A stretch of DNA of 51,509 bases from the NCBI GenBank assembly GCA_947566075.1, contig CANOIM010000014.1, forward strand, positions 1 through 51,509, in the 5' to 3' direction. This DNA is from an uncultured Eggerthellaceae bacterium. Its GTDB lineage: Bacteria > Actinomycetota > Coriobacteriia > Coriobacteriales > Eggerthellaceae. The translations under genes and the position numbers were made by a program. Position 1 is the first letter of the stretch; every line of letters begins with the position of its first letter. The notes below the pieces were generated by a model, which was given only the letters and a program-made list of their open reading frames with translations, made no database searches and had not been told where the DNA came from. Positions 15,694 through 23,651 of this stretch are shown here, in pieces.

Positions 15694-17094
15694 GTGTTCG
15701 CTGAGAACGACATGGTGGAATTCAAGCGTGAGCCATCCAAGGCTCTCATGAAGACCGTCATCGCCTTCGCTAACACGCATGGTGGCGTTATCTATATCGG
15801 CATCGAAGATGATGGAACCGTGTGTGGCATTGATGATCCGGAAGCAGCCATGCTTGCCTTCACCAATTGCATTCGTGACTCCATCAAGCCTGACGCGTCG
15901 GTAGTCGTTCAGTGCGAGGTGCTAGAGAAAGATGGGAAGCAGCTCGTGGGCGTGCGCGTTGAACGCGGAGCCAAGCGCCCCTATTATCTGGCATCGAAGG
16001 GCATGCGGCCCGAAGGCGTCTACGTGCGACAAGGTGCGGCGTCATACATGGCCACCGAAGCAGAGATCCGCGAGATGCTGAAGCAAGCGGAGGGGTTCTA
16101 CCACGAAGACGGTCGCAGTTTGCAGCAGGATCTCACCTTCGACTACACCCGGAAGGCGTTCGCTGAGCATGGTATGGAGTTAGGTAGTGCTCAGATGCGC
16201 TCCCTGGGCCTGACGGATGAGGACGGCCAGTTCACGAATCTAGGACTTCTCTTTTCTGATCAATGCTCATCCGCCATGAAGCTGGCTGCGTTCTTCGGCA
16301 CGAAGCGCACCAAATTCCGTGGCCGCACTGAGACGGAAGGTTCGCTTCTCAAACAGGTGGAAGAAGCCCTAGATTTCCTAGCGAAATACACTGACTATGA
16401 GACGAAGTTCGTGGATATGCGTCGCGTTGACTATGAGGATTTCCCGCCTGATGCCACCCGGGAAGCTTTGTTCAACGCCGTGGTCCACCGTGACTATGCC
16501 GTTCCTGCAGCCAGCCTCATCAGCGTTCTGGATGATCGGCTTGAGATCACGTCTCATGGAGGCCTGCCCGGAGGCGCTTCAATGGAAGAGTTCCAGATGG
16601 ACGTATCGGTGCCACGCAACCCCAAGCTGGCCGCCATCTTCTATCGGCTTGGGCTCATTGAGGCCTATGGTACAGGTATCGTGCGCATGTTCGAGGCCTA
16701 CGAAGGGAGTGACGTTGCCCCTGAGTTCCATATAACGCCGAATCTGTTCCGCGTGGTGCTGCCGAATCGGAATCGGCCGCCGGAGGGGCCGCTTGTGCGG
16801 GCAGCTACTCATTCGTTGCAGGAAACCGCGGCAGAAGTTGATCTGGGCAATGCTGATATGAGCGCTCCCGCGGAAGGGGCACGGCAGGCCGCTGTGAACA
16901 GCGAACTGGAGCGCCAAGAACAGTTGGTGCTCACCATGATAGAGCTAGACGGCCCCTTGAAGCGTCAGGCCATTCAGGAGCGCACTGACTTCTCTCAGGC
17001 AACGCTGCTCCGCATCTTGAAGCGCCTGATGGAAAAGGGGCTTATACGGGCCGAGGGCAACACCCGTCGCCGTGTCTATGCTGCAGAAGCATGA
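15694..17094 (+). CDS. AlbA_2 (Schlafen-like) DNA-binding / GHKL ATPase-like protein, copy 2
   Basis: About 466 residues. The AlbA_2 domain shows EFK at 9-11, FANTHGG at 25-31 and GIEDD at 36-40. A RecG-like HATPase_c_4 region has REALFNAVVHRDY near 256-268 and AYGTGI further on, and a C-terminal winged helix ends the protein (ATLLRILKRLMEKGLI). GTG 15694 sits 5 nt after AAAGGTGG (15681-15688) and fits best; an in-frame GTG at 15685 overlaps that site. It has the same architecture as the gene at 2375-3754, with about 90 extra residues between ATPase and winged helix that contain acidic and Pro/Ala-rich stretches. No flanking repeats were seen here. The role is unproven; regulator or defence function are both possible. 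Confidence 0.85.
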   Translation: MFAENDMVEFKREPSKALMKTVIAFANTHGGVIYIGIEDDGTVCGIDDPEAAMLAFTNCIRDSIKPDASVVVQCEVLEKDGKQLVGVRVERGAKRPYYLASKGMRPEGVYVRQGAASYMATEAEIREMLKQAEGFYHEDGRSLQQDLTFDYTRKAFAEHGMELGSAQMRSLGLTDEDGQFTNLGLLFSDQCSSAMKLAAFFGTKRTKFRGRTETEGSLLKQVEEALDFLAKYTDYETKFVDMRRVDYEDFPPDATREALFNAVVHRDYAVPAASLISVLDDRLEITSHGGLPGGASMEEFQMDVSVPRNPKLAAIFYRLGLIEAYGTGIVRMFEAYEGSDVAPEFHITPNLFRVVLPNRNRPPEGPLVRAATHSLQETAAEVDLGNADMSAPAEGARQAAVNSELERQEQLVLTMIELDGPLKRQAIQERTDFSQATLLRILKRLMEKGLIRAEGNTRRRVYAAEA

Positions 17095-17143
17095 ATGCTG
17101 CTAGCGGTCTCTTTTGCATTCGAACTACATGACAAATAGACCC

Positions 17144-17174
17144 TTGACTTGAACTCAGGTTCAAGTACGACAAT
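17144..17174 (+). promoter_or_regulatory. MerR-type promoter with long spacer and dyad
   Basis: A -35 element TTGACT (17144-17149) and a -10-like GACAAT (17169-17174) are separated by 19 bp. The spacer holds a perfect dyad: acttgaac (17147-17154), tcag, gttcaagt (17159-17166). Over-long spacers with a centred dyad are the signature of promoters activated by MerR-family regulators. It lies 51 bp before the CMD-cupin start. No MerR gene is in this window. Confidence 0.75.
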
Positions 17175-17224
17175 GACATCATGATACAGTCACAGTACAA
17201 GATCCCAAGCAGAAGGAGCTTCTC

Positions 17225-17980
17225 ATGGCGAAGGTGACGCAAACAGCAGGGCGTGACGCGTTGGGCACGTTCGCTCCCCAGTTCGCAGCGCTCAATGATG
17301 ATGTGCTGTTCGGTGAGGTATGGAATGACGAAACCCTTGACTTGAAGACGCGCTCCATGCTCACGGTGACCACGCTCGTGGCCAAAGGGCTTGTGGATGC
17401 CTCCTTTGAATACCATCTGGCTACGGCCAAGAAAAATGGCGTTACGGGCTCTGAGATGGCAGCGCTCCTCACCCACGTTGCCTTCTATGCGGGTTGGCCC
17501 AACGCGTGGGCAGCATTCCGGGCTGCGGTCAAGGTGTATGCAGATGATCCTCAGGGGACTGAAGGCCCTAAGGCCCATGGCGGATTGTTCGGATTGGGTA
17601 AGCCTAATGATGCCTATGCGCAGTATTTCATTGGGAAGTCATACTTGAATCCGCTGACTGATCCTCAACAGACGCAGTTCGTCGCCAACGTCACCTTCGA
17701 GCCGGGGTGCCGCAATAACTGGCATATCCATCACGCCGAACAAGGAGGTGGTCAGATACTGCTGGTGACCGATGGCCGTGGTTGGTATCAAGAATGGGGA
17801 AGCGATGCGCGTGCGCTGCATCCGGGAGACTGCATCACCATTCCGGCCAACGTGAAGCATTGGCACGGGGCAGCGAAGGATAGCTGGATGAGCCATGTGG
17901 CCTTCGAAGCTTGTGGGACCGGCATGTCAAATGAATGGTGTGAACCGGTGACCGACGAGGAATATGACGTATTGCCCTGA
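17225..17980 (+). CDS. Carboxymuconolactone decarboxylase-like and cupin fusion protein
   Basis: The 251-residue protein joins an N-terminal carboxymuconolactone-decarboxylase (AhpD-superfamily) domain to a C-terminal cupin. The first shows RSMLTVTTLVAKG, EYHL and HVAFYAGWPNAWAAF. The second shows WHIHHAEQGGGQ, LHPGDCITIPANVKHWHG and a final His, the usual metal-ligand set. The CMD part lacks the CxxC pair of AhpD-type peroxidase partners. Such fusions are usually annotated as quinol or aldehyde-detoxifying proteins; the reaction is not known. ATG 17225 follows AAGGAG (17212-17217). The MerR-type promoter upstream suggests induction by reactive electrophiles, aldehydes or metals, which is inference. 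Confidence 0.88.
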   Translation: MAKVTQTAGRDALGTFAPQFAALNDDVLFGEVWNDETLDLKTRSMLTVTTLVAKGLVDASFEYHLATAKKNGVTGSEMAALLTHVAFYAGWPNAWAAFRAAVKVYADDPQGTEGPKAHGGLFGLGKPNDAYAQYFIGKSYLNPLTDPQQTQFVANVTFEPGCRNNWHIHHAEQGGGQILLVTDGRGWYQEWGSDARALHPGDCITIPANVKHWHGAAKDSWMSHVAFEACGTGMSNEWCEPVTDEEYDVLP

Positions 17981-18018
17981 GGTAATGCTTTTTGACCCCT
18001 GTTATCTGCCTATGATCG

Positions 18019-18702
18019 TCAAGCAGTGGGGACGGGCGTGTAGGTCTTGCCCAGTGACCAAGCCATGTCCCAGAATTGGTATTCGTAATAGCTACAATCC
18101 AAGAGGATCTCATCCAAGTGCGTCATGCGCTCTTCGCTGAGGCCTTCGCAATAGCGGTCCACTAGGTCGATCATGGCATCGTTGGCTGAGCGATACTCCT
18201 CAGAGGAATACATGCCTATCCAGCGCTCGTAGAACGATTCCTTGTTCCGCCCAGGATCTGAGGTCAGGTGGTCTCCGATCACCTTGTAGCTCCAGGAACA
18301 TGCCAACACAGCCACGGCTATCTCCGGCAGGCCACCCTTGGTTGCCTGGGCTATCATGTAGTCAGTGTAGGACTTGTTGTTGAGCGCCATGGGTGTTGCG
18401 CGAATGGCCTCCTCGGTGACGTCCAGCTCCTTCAAGTAGGCCTGATGAACGGCGTTCTCGGTATCCAGAGTGGCCGCGATGAGGTCAGCGAACATCCGCA
18501 TATCCCCTTCGTCATTCGCCTTGACAAGCCCCAGTGCGAAGACCTTCGCGTATTGCATCAGATACTTGTGGTCTTGGATCATGTAGTAGCGGAACTTCTC
18601 CTGATCCAGGGTTCCGTCACCGATCCCCTGGACGAAGGGATGAGTGAAATAGGTCTGCCATACCGGCATGGCTAGCTCATAGAAGCGCTGGCTGGGTCTC
18701 AT
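18019..18702 (-). CDS. tenA: TenA / thiaminase II family protein
   Basis: The 227-residue protein is full-length for TenA. Asp44 (MIQDHKYL) and Cys135 (VLACSWSYKVIG) match the catalytic Asp44 and Cys135 of the Bacillus subtilis enzyme. TenA releases hydroxymethylpyrimidine from aminopyrimidine breakdown products and so salvages thiamin precursors in the cytoplasm. Start ATG 18702 is preceded by AAAGGAG on the minus strand. No other thiamin genes lie nearby and I see no TPP riboswitch (no CTGAGA/GAACC pattern) in the 187 bp upstream. It converges with the CMD-cupin gene. Confidence 0.93.
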   Translation of the reverse strand: MRPSQRFYELAMPVWQTYFTHPFVQGIGDGTLDQEKFRYYMIQDHKYLMQYAKVFALGLVKANDEGDMRMFADLIAATLDTENAVHQAYLKELDVTEEAIRATPMALNNKSYTDYMIAQATKGGLPEIAVAVLACSWSYKVIGDHLTSDPGRNKESFYERWIGMYSSEEYRSANDAMIDLVDRYCEGLSEERMTHLDEILLDCSYYEYQFWDMAWSLGKTYTPVPTA

Positions 18703-18775
18703 GAGGGCTCCTTTGGAAGTTGTCGTATCCCGCTCGAAAGATGGTACCGCAGCAATATCTCCCCTAAGGGAAAGA

Positions 18776-18812
18776 TACTCTATGAAAGAGTAGAATTAAA
18801 TAAATTTAATTC
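18776..18812. promoter_or_regulatory. AT-rich palindromes between tenA and ATPase copy 3
   Basis: A perfect inverted repeat gaattaaat-aa-atttaattc lies at 18793-18812, directly after a shorter one (tactct/agagta, 18776-18792). The surrounding 80 bp are unusually AT-rich for this genome. The position between divergent genes fits an operator for the ATPase gene. Confidence 0.6.
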
Positions 18813-18889
18813 ATTTCGTTAAAATACGATAAAATAAAGAATCATTAATTCTGTGTAATCATGGGAACAGAGAGCGGGAGGGGGTTTCA

Positions 18890-20116
18890 ATGATACTTCG
18901 GACGGCATACCTTGAACGCATACGGCCCTTCTATGACTCATCGATGATAAAGGTGATCGTTGGTGTCAGGCGTTGTGGCAAATCAGTGTTGCTGAGACAG
19001 ATTGCGCAGGAGATAGAAGAAGGTATCTCGAAGAACGTCGTCATGCTTGACTTTGATGATTATGAGAACAGGCCCTTTCTTGACCCTGATGCGCTTTATC
19101 AACACATCAAATCTCAGCTTTCGCAGAGAGGGAAGACGTATTTCTTCTTCGATGAGATCCAGAATGTTACTGGGTTCGAAGCGGTGGTCAACTCCCTCAA
19201 CTCTACTGAGGATGTGAGCATCTTCATGACGGGGTCTAACTCAAAGCTTCTCTCAGGGGAATTGGCGAGTACGCTCGGTGGTCGCACGCTTTCGTTCTTG
19301 ATCATGCCGTTCAATTTCAGAGAATACTGTCAGTTCAAGGAGCATAAGCTGTTCGGTGTTTCAACCGGGCATTTGGACATTGATATCCTACTTTCGGAAT
19401 TCTTGGAATGGGGCGGTTTTCCTTTGGTAGCAGAACGCGAAGATGCTGAATCAAAGCGTGTCGTCTTAGATAATCTGTACAGTTCCATCGTGTTGAGGGA
19501 TATCATCCAGCGTAATCGGGTCGCGTCAGCCACAGCGCTCGAAAGCGTCCTTGATTATCTGATAGCGAATTCTTCCTCTACCGTGTCAGGGAACAACATC
19601 GCAGCTGCTCTATCCGATAGTGCGCGAAAGGTGTCTGCTCCCACCGTATATGACTTGATCCGATCAATAGAAGAGGCATATATCATCAACCGCGCAGAGC
19701 GCTTCGATATCCGCGGGAAGAGGGTTCTGGCATTTGAATCCAAGGAATATGTATGCGATCTGGGGTTGTTCCATATGCGCAAGAATAGAGTGAAAGAAGA
19801 ATGGGGGCATCTTCTTGAGACCGCCGTCTTCAATGAGCTGCTCTCAAGGGGTATGCGGGTCTACGTGGGTAAGACGACCAAGGGAGAGATAGATTTCATC
19901 GCTGAGAAAGATGGCGGAAGATGCTATATCCAGGTGGCCTATGTCATGGCCGACGAAGAAACGGTCGAACGCGAATTCGGTGCCTTTCGTAATGTGCGAG
20001 ATGGTTATCCACGCTACGTTGTATCAATGGACCCTATCTCCTTGAGTCGCGATGGCATCACGCACCTTCGTTTGGTGGATTTTCTGTGGGACGAATCTCT
20101 GCTGAGGCTTGGGTAG
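18890..20116 (+). CDS. AAA ATPase / DUF4143 protein, copy 3
   Basis: The 408-residue protein has P-loop GVRRCGKS at 25-32, FDEIQ at 87-91, MTGSNSK at 113-119 and MPFNFREY after it. The C-terminal nuclease-like residues lie in KGEIDFIAEKDG and CYIQV. ATG 18890 follows a strong purine run (gggaggggg). The ATPase core resembles copies 1 and 2, but the three clearly differ in sequence, so this is not a recent duplication. The leader is AT-rich and palindromic. No duplicated gene tail was found beside it. The molecular role of the family is unknown. Confidence 0.88.
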   Translation: MILRTAYLERIRPFYDSSMIKVIVGVRRCGKSVLLRQIAQEIEEGISKNVVMLDFDDYENRPFLDPDALYQHIKSQLSQRGKTYFFFDEIQNVTGFEAVVNSLNSTEDVSIFMTGSNSKLLSGELASTLGGRTLSFLIMPFNFREYCQFKEHKLFGVSTGHLDIDILLSEFLEWGGFPLVAEREDAESKRVVLDNLYSSIVLRDIIQRNRVASATALESVLDYLIANSSSTVSGNNIAAALSDSARKVSAPTVYDLIRSIEEAYIINRAERFDIRGKRVLAFESKEYVCDLGLFHMRKNRVKEEWGHLLETAVFNELLSRGMRVYVGKTTKGEIDFIAEKDGGRCYIQVAYVMADEETVEREFGAFRNVRDGYPRYVVSMDPISLSRDGITHLRLVDFLWDESLLRLG

Positions 20117-20154
20117 CACAGCAGACAAAAGGGTGGCATAACTGCATCATATTA

Positions 20155-20172
20155 TTGCATTACGCAATGCAA
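20155..20172. promoter_or_regulatory. Palindromic operator candidate of the toxin-antitoxin pair
   Basis: A 7-bp inverted repeat (ttgcatt, 4-nt spacer acgc, aatgcaa) lies 45 bp ahead of the antitoxin start. Antitoxins of this type usually repress their own operon through such sites. Confidence 0.6.
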
Positions 20173-20216
20173 AAAGTAGAATACAGATAAGCAAGGCTGA
20201 CGGAAAAGGGGGCACC

Positions 20217-20513
20217 ATGGCGGCTACGGCAACGCTGAATATCAGGCTCCCCGAAGATCTCAAGCGCCATGGGGGTCAGGTCTTAGAACGCCATGGGCTC
20301 TCAGCCTCAGAGGCCGTGCGTGGGCTCTATGAATACCTTGATCGGGAACAGGACTTGCCGGATTTCCTGGAAGCGTCTGACCATGATGATCCCTGGTCGG
20401 AAAAGCGTGCGCCCATGCGGTCGTTGGTGGGCATTGCGAAGGGAAAGGGAAACTTTGACCCTGTGACCGCACGGAAAGATAGGCTGGAAGATAAGTTCCA
20501 GGATCTCCTATGA
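20217..20513 (+). CDS. RelB/DinJ-like (ribbon-helix-helix) antitoxin
   Basis: The 98-residue protein has a short N-terminal ribbon-helix-helix (ATLNIRLPEDLKRHG, then GLSASEAVRGLYEYL) and a Pro/Asp-rich C-terminal tail. This is typical of RelB/DinJ antitoxins that bind DNA and a toxin. The tail with GIAKGKGNFDP resembles antitoxins paired with PIN toxins. ATG 20217 follows ggaaaaggggg. The stop overlaps the start of the PIN gene by ATGA (20510-20513), the usual translational coupling of such pairs. The partner toxin carries a stop codon, so the pair is probably inactive as a toxin system, although the antitoxin could still act as a repressor. Confidence 0.8.
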   Translation: MAATATLNIRLPEDLKRHGGQVLERHGLSASEAVRGLYEYLDREQDLPDFLEASDHDDPWSEKRAPMRSLVGIAKGKGNFDPVTARKDRLEDKFQDLL

Positions 20514-20953
20514 GGGTGTACTTTGATTCGAATGTCATCATAGACATCCTCGCTTAGTCTGACTGGGTTGAGCAGTCCTTGGCAGCCTTCGATGTGGCCA
20601 CCTTGCATCATTGGTCTGTCTCTGTTTCCGCTTCTGCAGTGTCTGATATCGTCTATGTCCTACACCGCCGAGGCCTGTCACGCAAGCAGGCGGCGGAGAA
20701 AGTACCGCTGCTCCTTGAGCTCTTCAATGTGATAGACGTGAGTCGGGCTGATTGCGAAGCTGCGGCTGCATCCGGCATGGCTGATTTCGAAGATGCTCTC
20801 ATAGCGGCAGCGGCTTATCGCCATGGGATGGATCTGATCGTGACCCGTGACCAGAAGGGCTTTATGGGTTCTCCCGTCAAGAGCATGTCTCCCGCGGAAT
20901 TCGTGAAAAGCTTCAAGCCAGTGAATGTAGACTATGAAGCAGTAGAGTTGTGA
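20510..20953 (+). pseudogene. PIN-domain (VapC-like) toxin with in-frame TAG
   Basis: From ATG 20510 the frame reads MRVYFDSNVIIDILA and meets TAG at 20555-20557. The same frame then continues without interruption to TGA 20951-20953. The part before the stop holds the first catalytic Asp (FDSN) of the PIN RNase fold. The part after holds SASAVSDIVYVLHRRG, the acidic DFEDALIAAAA and VTRDQKGF. Joined, they make a 146-codon PIN protein of normal length. A single substitution would restore it. Re-initiation at TTG 20579 would give a protein without the first active-site Asp. Alternatives are a sequencing error or readthrough. Confidence 0.85.
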
Positions 20954-20978
20954 GATATCTTTAGAGGGGAAAGCGTTG

Positions 20979-23651
20979 ATGCAACGGAAGACGAAGCTGG
21001 TGCGGAATGCGCAGCGGGCGCTCAGCCTGCGGAAACAGGTTGCAGCTGTGGCTTCCGTCTTGGGGCTAGATGTGACCACGCCCACGTCCTACCTCCAAGA
21101 GATGTGGGACCTCTTCGGTGACGGGCGGTGCTTGGTGGATGGGCAGACCCGCACCCTCCTGATGCTGCGATGCCTCTCTGAGCATGCCTGCAAGCCCGAT
21201 GCGCACCTGCGCCCCTCGGTGGGCACTGCGAACCTCTTAGCCTCCTTCATCTCCCGTTATGCAGGGGTGCCCCAGCTTGATAACGCATTGGGGGCTGCGT
21301 CCTTGCAGTCAGGGTCTCTGGCTGAAGAACAGCAGGAGGTCATGGGCATCCTCACAGGCTACGTTGAGGCGCTTTCTCAAGCAGGGCTCGTAGAGCCCGG
21401 CAGCGCCGCTCGGGCCTTGAGGGAAAGCGGGGTTGCAGCTTCTGTGCAGACGGAAGAAGCCCTCTTCCTGGCCCCTGCCATGCATGAATGGCTCACAGGA
21501 TCAGGTGTTGCAGTGCCTGAGACCGCCATCGTGGAGCCGCCGGGCAACAGAGCGGATCTGCGCTTCACCTTCACCACAGGGGTGACCTCTTTGGTGCGCG
21601 CATTGCGCGAAGAGATCCTTGATAGCGCGGAAGCCCTGGGCGCTTCGGGGCAGCCCCTTCGCATCCTCGTGTTCGCTCCTGACCCGGTGCATCTCTTCCG
21701 CACCCTGGCGCCCATCCTCTTGGACGTGGGCATCCCCTCTGCCTGTCAGTCCTCGCTGCCCTTCAACCAAACCCTCCTGGGGTGTGCGCTCATCGACATC
21801 CTCAGCCTGCGCCGAGGGGAAGGGGATTGGCGTGACTGCTTGACTGATCTTGCCTACCTGCCTCTGTTGGGGCTGGCGCCCTTGGCTGCGGAAGCTCTGA
21901 ACAGCCGCATGCGTCAGGATGCGCTCATGGAAGAGGAGACAGCTCGGGGCCTTTTGGCGCAGGAGTCACCGGTATTCCAGCAGCTCTGGGCCTTCGTGGA
22001 AGCACCTGGCATAGAAACGGCCCGGGCTTTGCGGGAGGCCATCCAAGAGGCTGAGACCGTCCCCTTCAGCTGCAGAGAACAGGAAATGGCGGCCTTGGGT
22101 GCTTTGGAGAGCCTCTCTGAGAAAGCATCAAACCATGGGTCCGAAGAGGAGGTCTTAGAGCTTCTGACACGGCTGCGCATCTCGGTTTCGCAGGCAACCG
22201 CCCCGATGCAGGGAGACGGTATCTGGGTAGAGGTCAGAGGGAACGAAGCTTTGGATGCGGCTGCTCCGGGGTGCGCGGATGTCGTCATCTTCTGCGATGC
22301 CTCCAAGAGCGCGTTCCCGTTGCCCTTGGCGAAACCCGCTACCACCAGCCTCTTGAGCGCGCTGGGCATCGAAGAGGGCTTTGATGTCCACGAAGAGCTG
22401 AGAGCTGGCTTCTCCTGCGCGCTTGCAGCCGCGCGGAAGCGCGTCGTGCTACTCACGCCTGAGCGCAGCTTCTCGGGCATCCAGCAATACCCCTCGTTCC
22501 TCTTCGACGAATTGGTGGAGGCAGTGTCAGAAGGGGCTGTGTGGGACATCGATCCAGAGGGCATCTTCCGCATACCCCAGGCGTGCAAGGGTACATCGAA
22601 GGTGATAGACGAGAGCGATGTGCTCCAGGGGTTCGGCCAGACCTTCGCCAAGCCGGAAAAGGTGCTCACGTTGCAACAGCCTGTTCAAGGGCAGCTCCAG
22701 GAGCTGTCTATGAGCCCGTTCATCCCGAAGAGCACAACCCATCCTACGGCTCCTCTGCTTTCGGCTTCCCAGATCGAGCTCTACGCGGACTGCCCGTATA
22801 AATGGTTCATCACCCGCAAAGTGGAGATAGAGTCCCTTGATGAGACGCTTGACGCCCAATCGGTAGGGAGCTTTGCCCATCAGGTTCTCCAGAGGACCTT
22901 CGATACGCTGGCCTCAAGGGGTATCCGGCGCGTGAGCGCTCACAACATCGAAGAAGTTCAGGCGGTGGCGGCACGCATCTTCGATGAGCTTCTAGCCGTT
23001 CAAGCCACGCTGCCACCGGGAGAGCGCTGCGCGGTACGCACCACCGAACAACGTGCGCGCCTGGAAGACCTCAAGCAGTCCATCCTCAGGGTGCTTGGGT
23101 ATATGGAGCATCTTCCCGAGGAGTTCTTCGTAGAGGGGGAGGAAGTGGCTCTCTCTGATGAGGACGGGCTCCTCTACGCAGGGGCCGTGCTGCGCGGATC
23201 GGTGGATCGGGTGGATGTCAACCCGGATGGCGCCTATGCCGTGCTTGACTATAAAGGCGGCGTTGCAGGCCATGAGGCAGGGAGGCGAGGGGAAGATGAA
23301 GAGGAGTTGCCGCGGAAGATCCAAGCGCTGATCTACGCGAAGGCGCTCAAGGGGCTACCGCGGTTCGCCGACATGGCCTGCGTAGGGGCGATATACCTTT
23401 CCTACAGGGCTGGGACCGAGAAGAGGGCGATCGCGGGTTCTTTCGATGCCATCCACTATGATGTCTCCCGGCTGACGGATAATGTGGGTTCTGTCGTGGA
23501 AGGGAACTTCGACGCATTCCTCCAGAGCATCGAGGCTCTGGTTGCTCCCTATGTGGCCCGCATGCAAGCGGGTGATATCTCCCCGGATCCACGCTTCGGC
23601 GCTTGCCGCTATTGCCCCCGGACCTTTTGCCGAACCAGGATGGCGGTCTAG
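20979..23651 (+). CDS. addB: AddB/RexB-like PD-(D/E)XK nuclease subunit
   Basis: About 890 residues. The C-terminal half has the Cas4/AddB-type nuclease: ADCPYKWF holds the first Cys, RGSVDRVD and VLDYKGG carry the catalytic Asp and Lys, and GACRYCPRTFC holds three Cys, together fitting a 4Fe-4S cluster. The N-terminus has no recognisable P-loop, as in RexB, and the protein is shorter than the roughly 1,160 residues of Bacillus AddB. With the next gene it should form the helicase-nuclease that processes double-strand ends for recombination. ATG 20979 (after agagggg) is preferred to TTG 20976. Its TAG is directly followed by the ATG of the helicase gene, so the two are coupled. Confidence 0.85.
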   Translation: MQRKTKLVRNAQRALSLRKQVAAVASVLGLDVTTPTSYLQEMWDLFGDGRCLVDGQTRTLLMLRCLSEHACKPDAHLRPSVGTANLLASFISRYAGVPQLDNALGAASLQSGSLAEEQQEVMGILTGYVEALSQAGLVEPGSAARALRESGVAASVQTEEALFLAPAMHEWLTGSGVAVPETAIVEPPGNRADLRFTFTTGVTSLVRALREEILDSAEALGASGQPLRILVFAPDPVHLFRTLAPILLDVGIPSACQSSLPFNQTLLGCALIDILSLRRGEGDWRDCLTDLAYLPLLGLAPLAAEALNSRMRQDALMEEETARGLLAQESPVFQQLWAFVEAPGIETARALREAIQEAETVPFSCREQEMAALGALESLSEKASNHGSEEEVLELLTRLRISVSQATAPMQGDGIWVEVRGNEALDAAAPGCADVVIFCDASKSAFPLPLAKPATTSLLSALGIEEGFDVHEELRAGFSCALAAARKRVVLLTPERSFSGIQQYPSFLFDELVEAVSEGAVWDIDPEGIFRIPQACKGTSKVIDESDVLQGFGQTFAKPEKVLTLQQPVQGQLQELSMSPFIPKSTTHPTAPLLSASQIELYADCPYKWFITRKVEIESLDETLDAQSVGSFAHQVLQRTFDTLASRGIRRVSAHNIEEVQAVAARIFDELLAVQATLPPGERCAVRTTEQRARLEDLKQSILRVLGYMEHLPEEFFVEGEEVALSDEDGLLYAGAVLRGSVDRVDVNPDGAYAVLDYKGGVAGHEAGRRGEDEEELPRKIQALIYAKALKGLPRFADMACVGAIYLSYRAGTEKRAIAGSFDAIHYDVSRLTDNVGSVVEGNFDAFLQSIEALVAPYVARMQAGDISPDPRFGACRYCPRTFCRTRMAV

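Noticed and set aside
18703..18889. TPP riboswitch for tenA
   Set aside because: The conserved CTGAGA and GAACC elements are absent from the upstream region on the minus strand.
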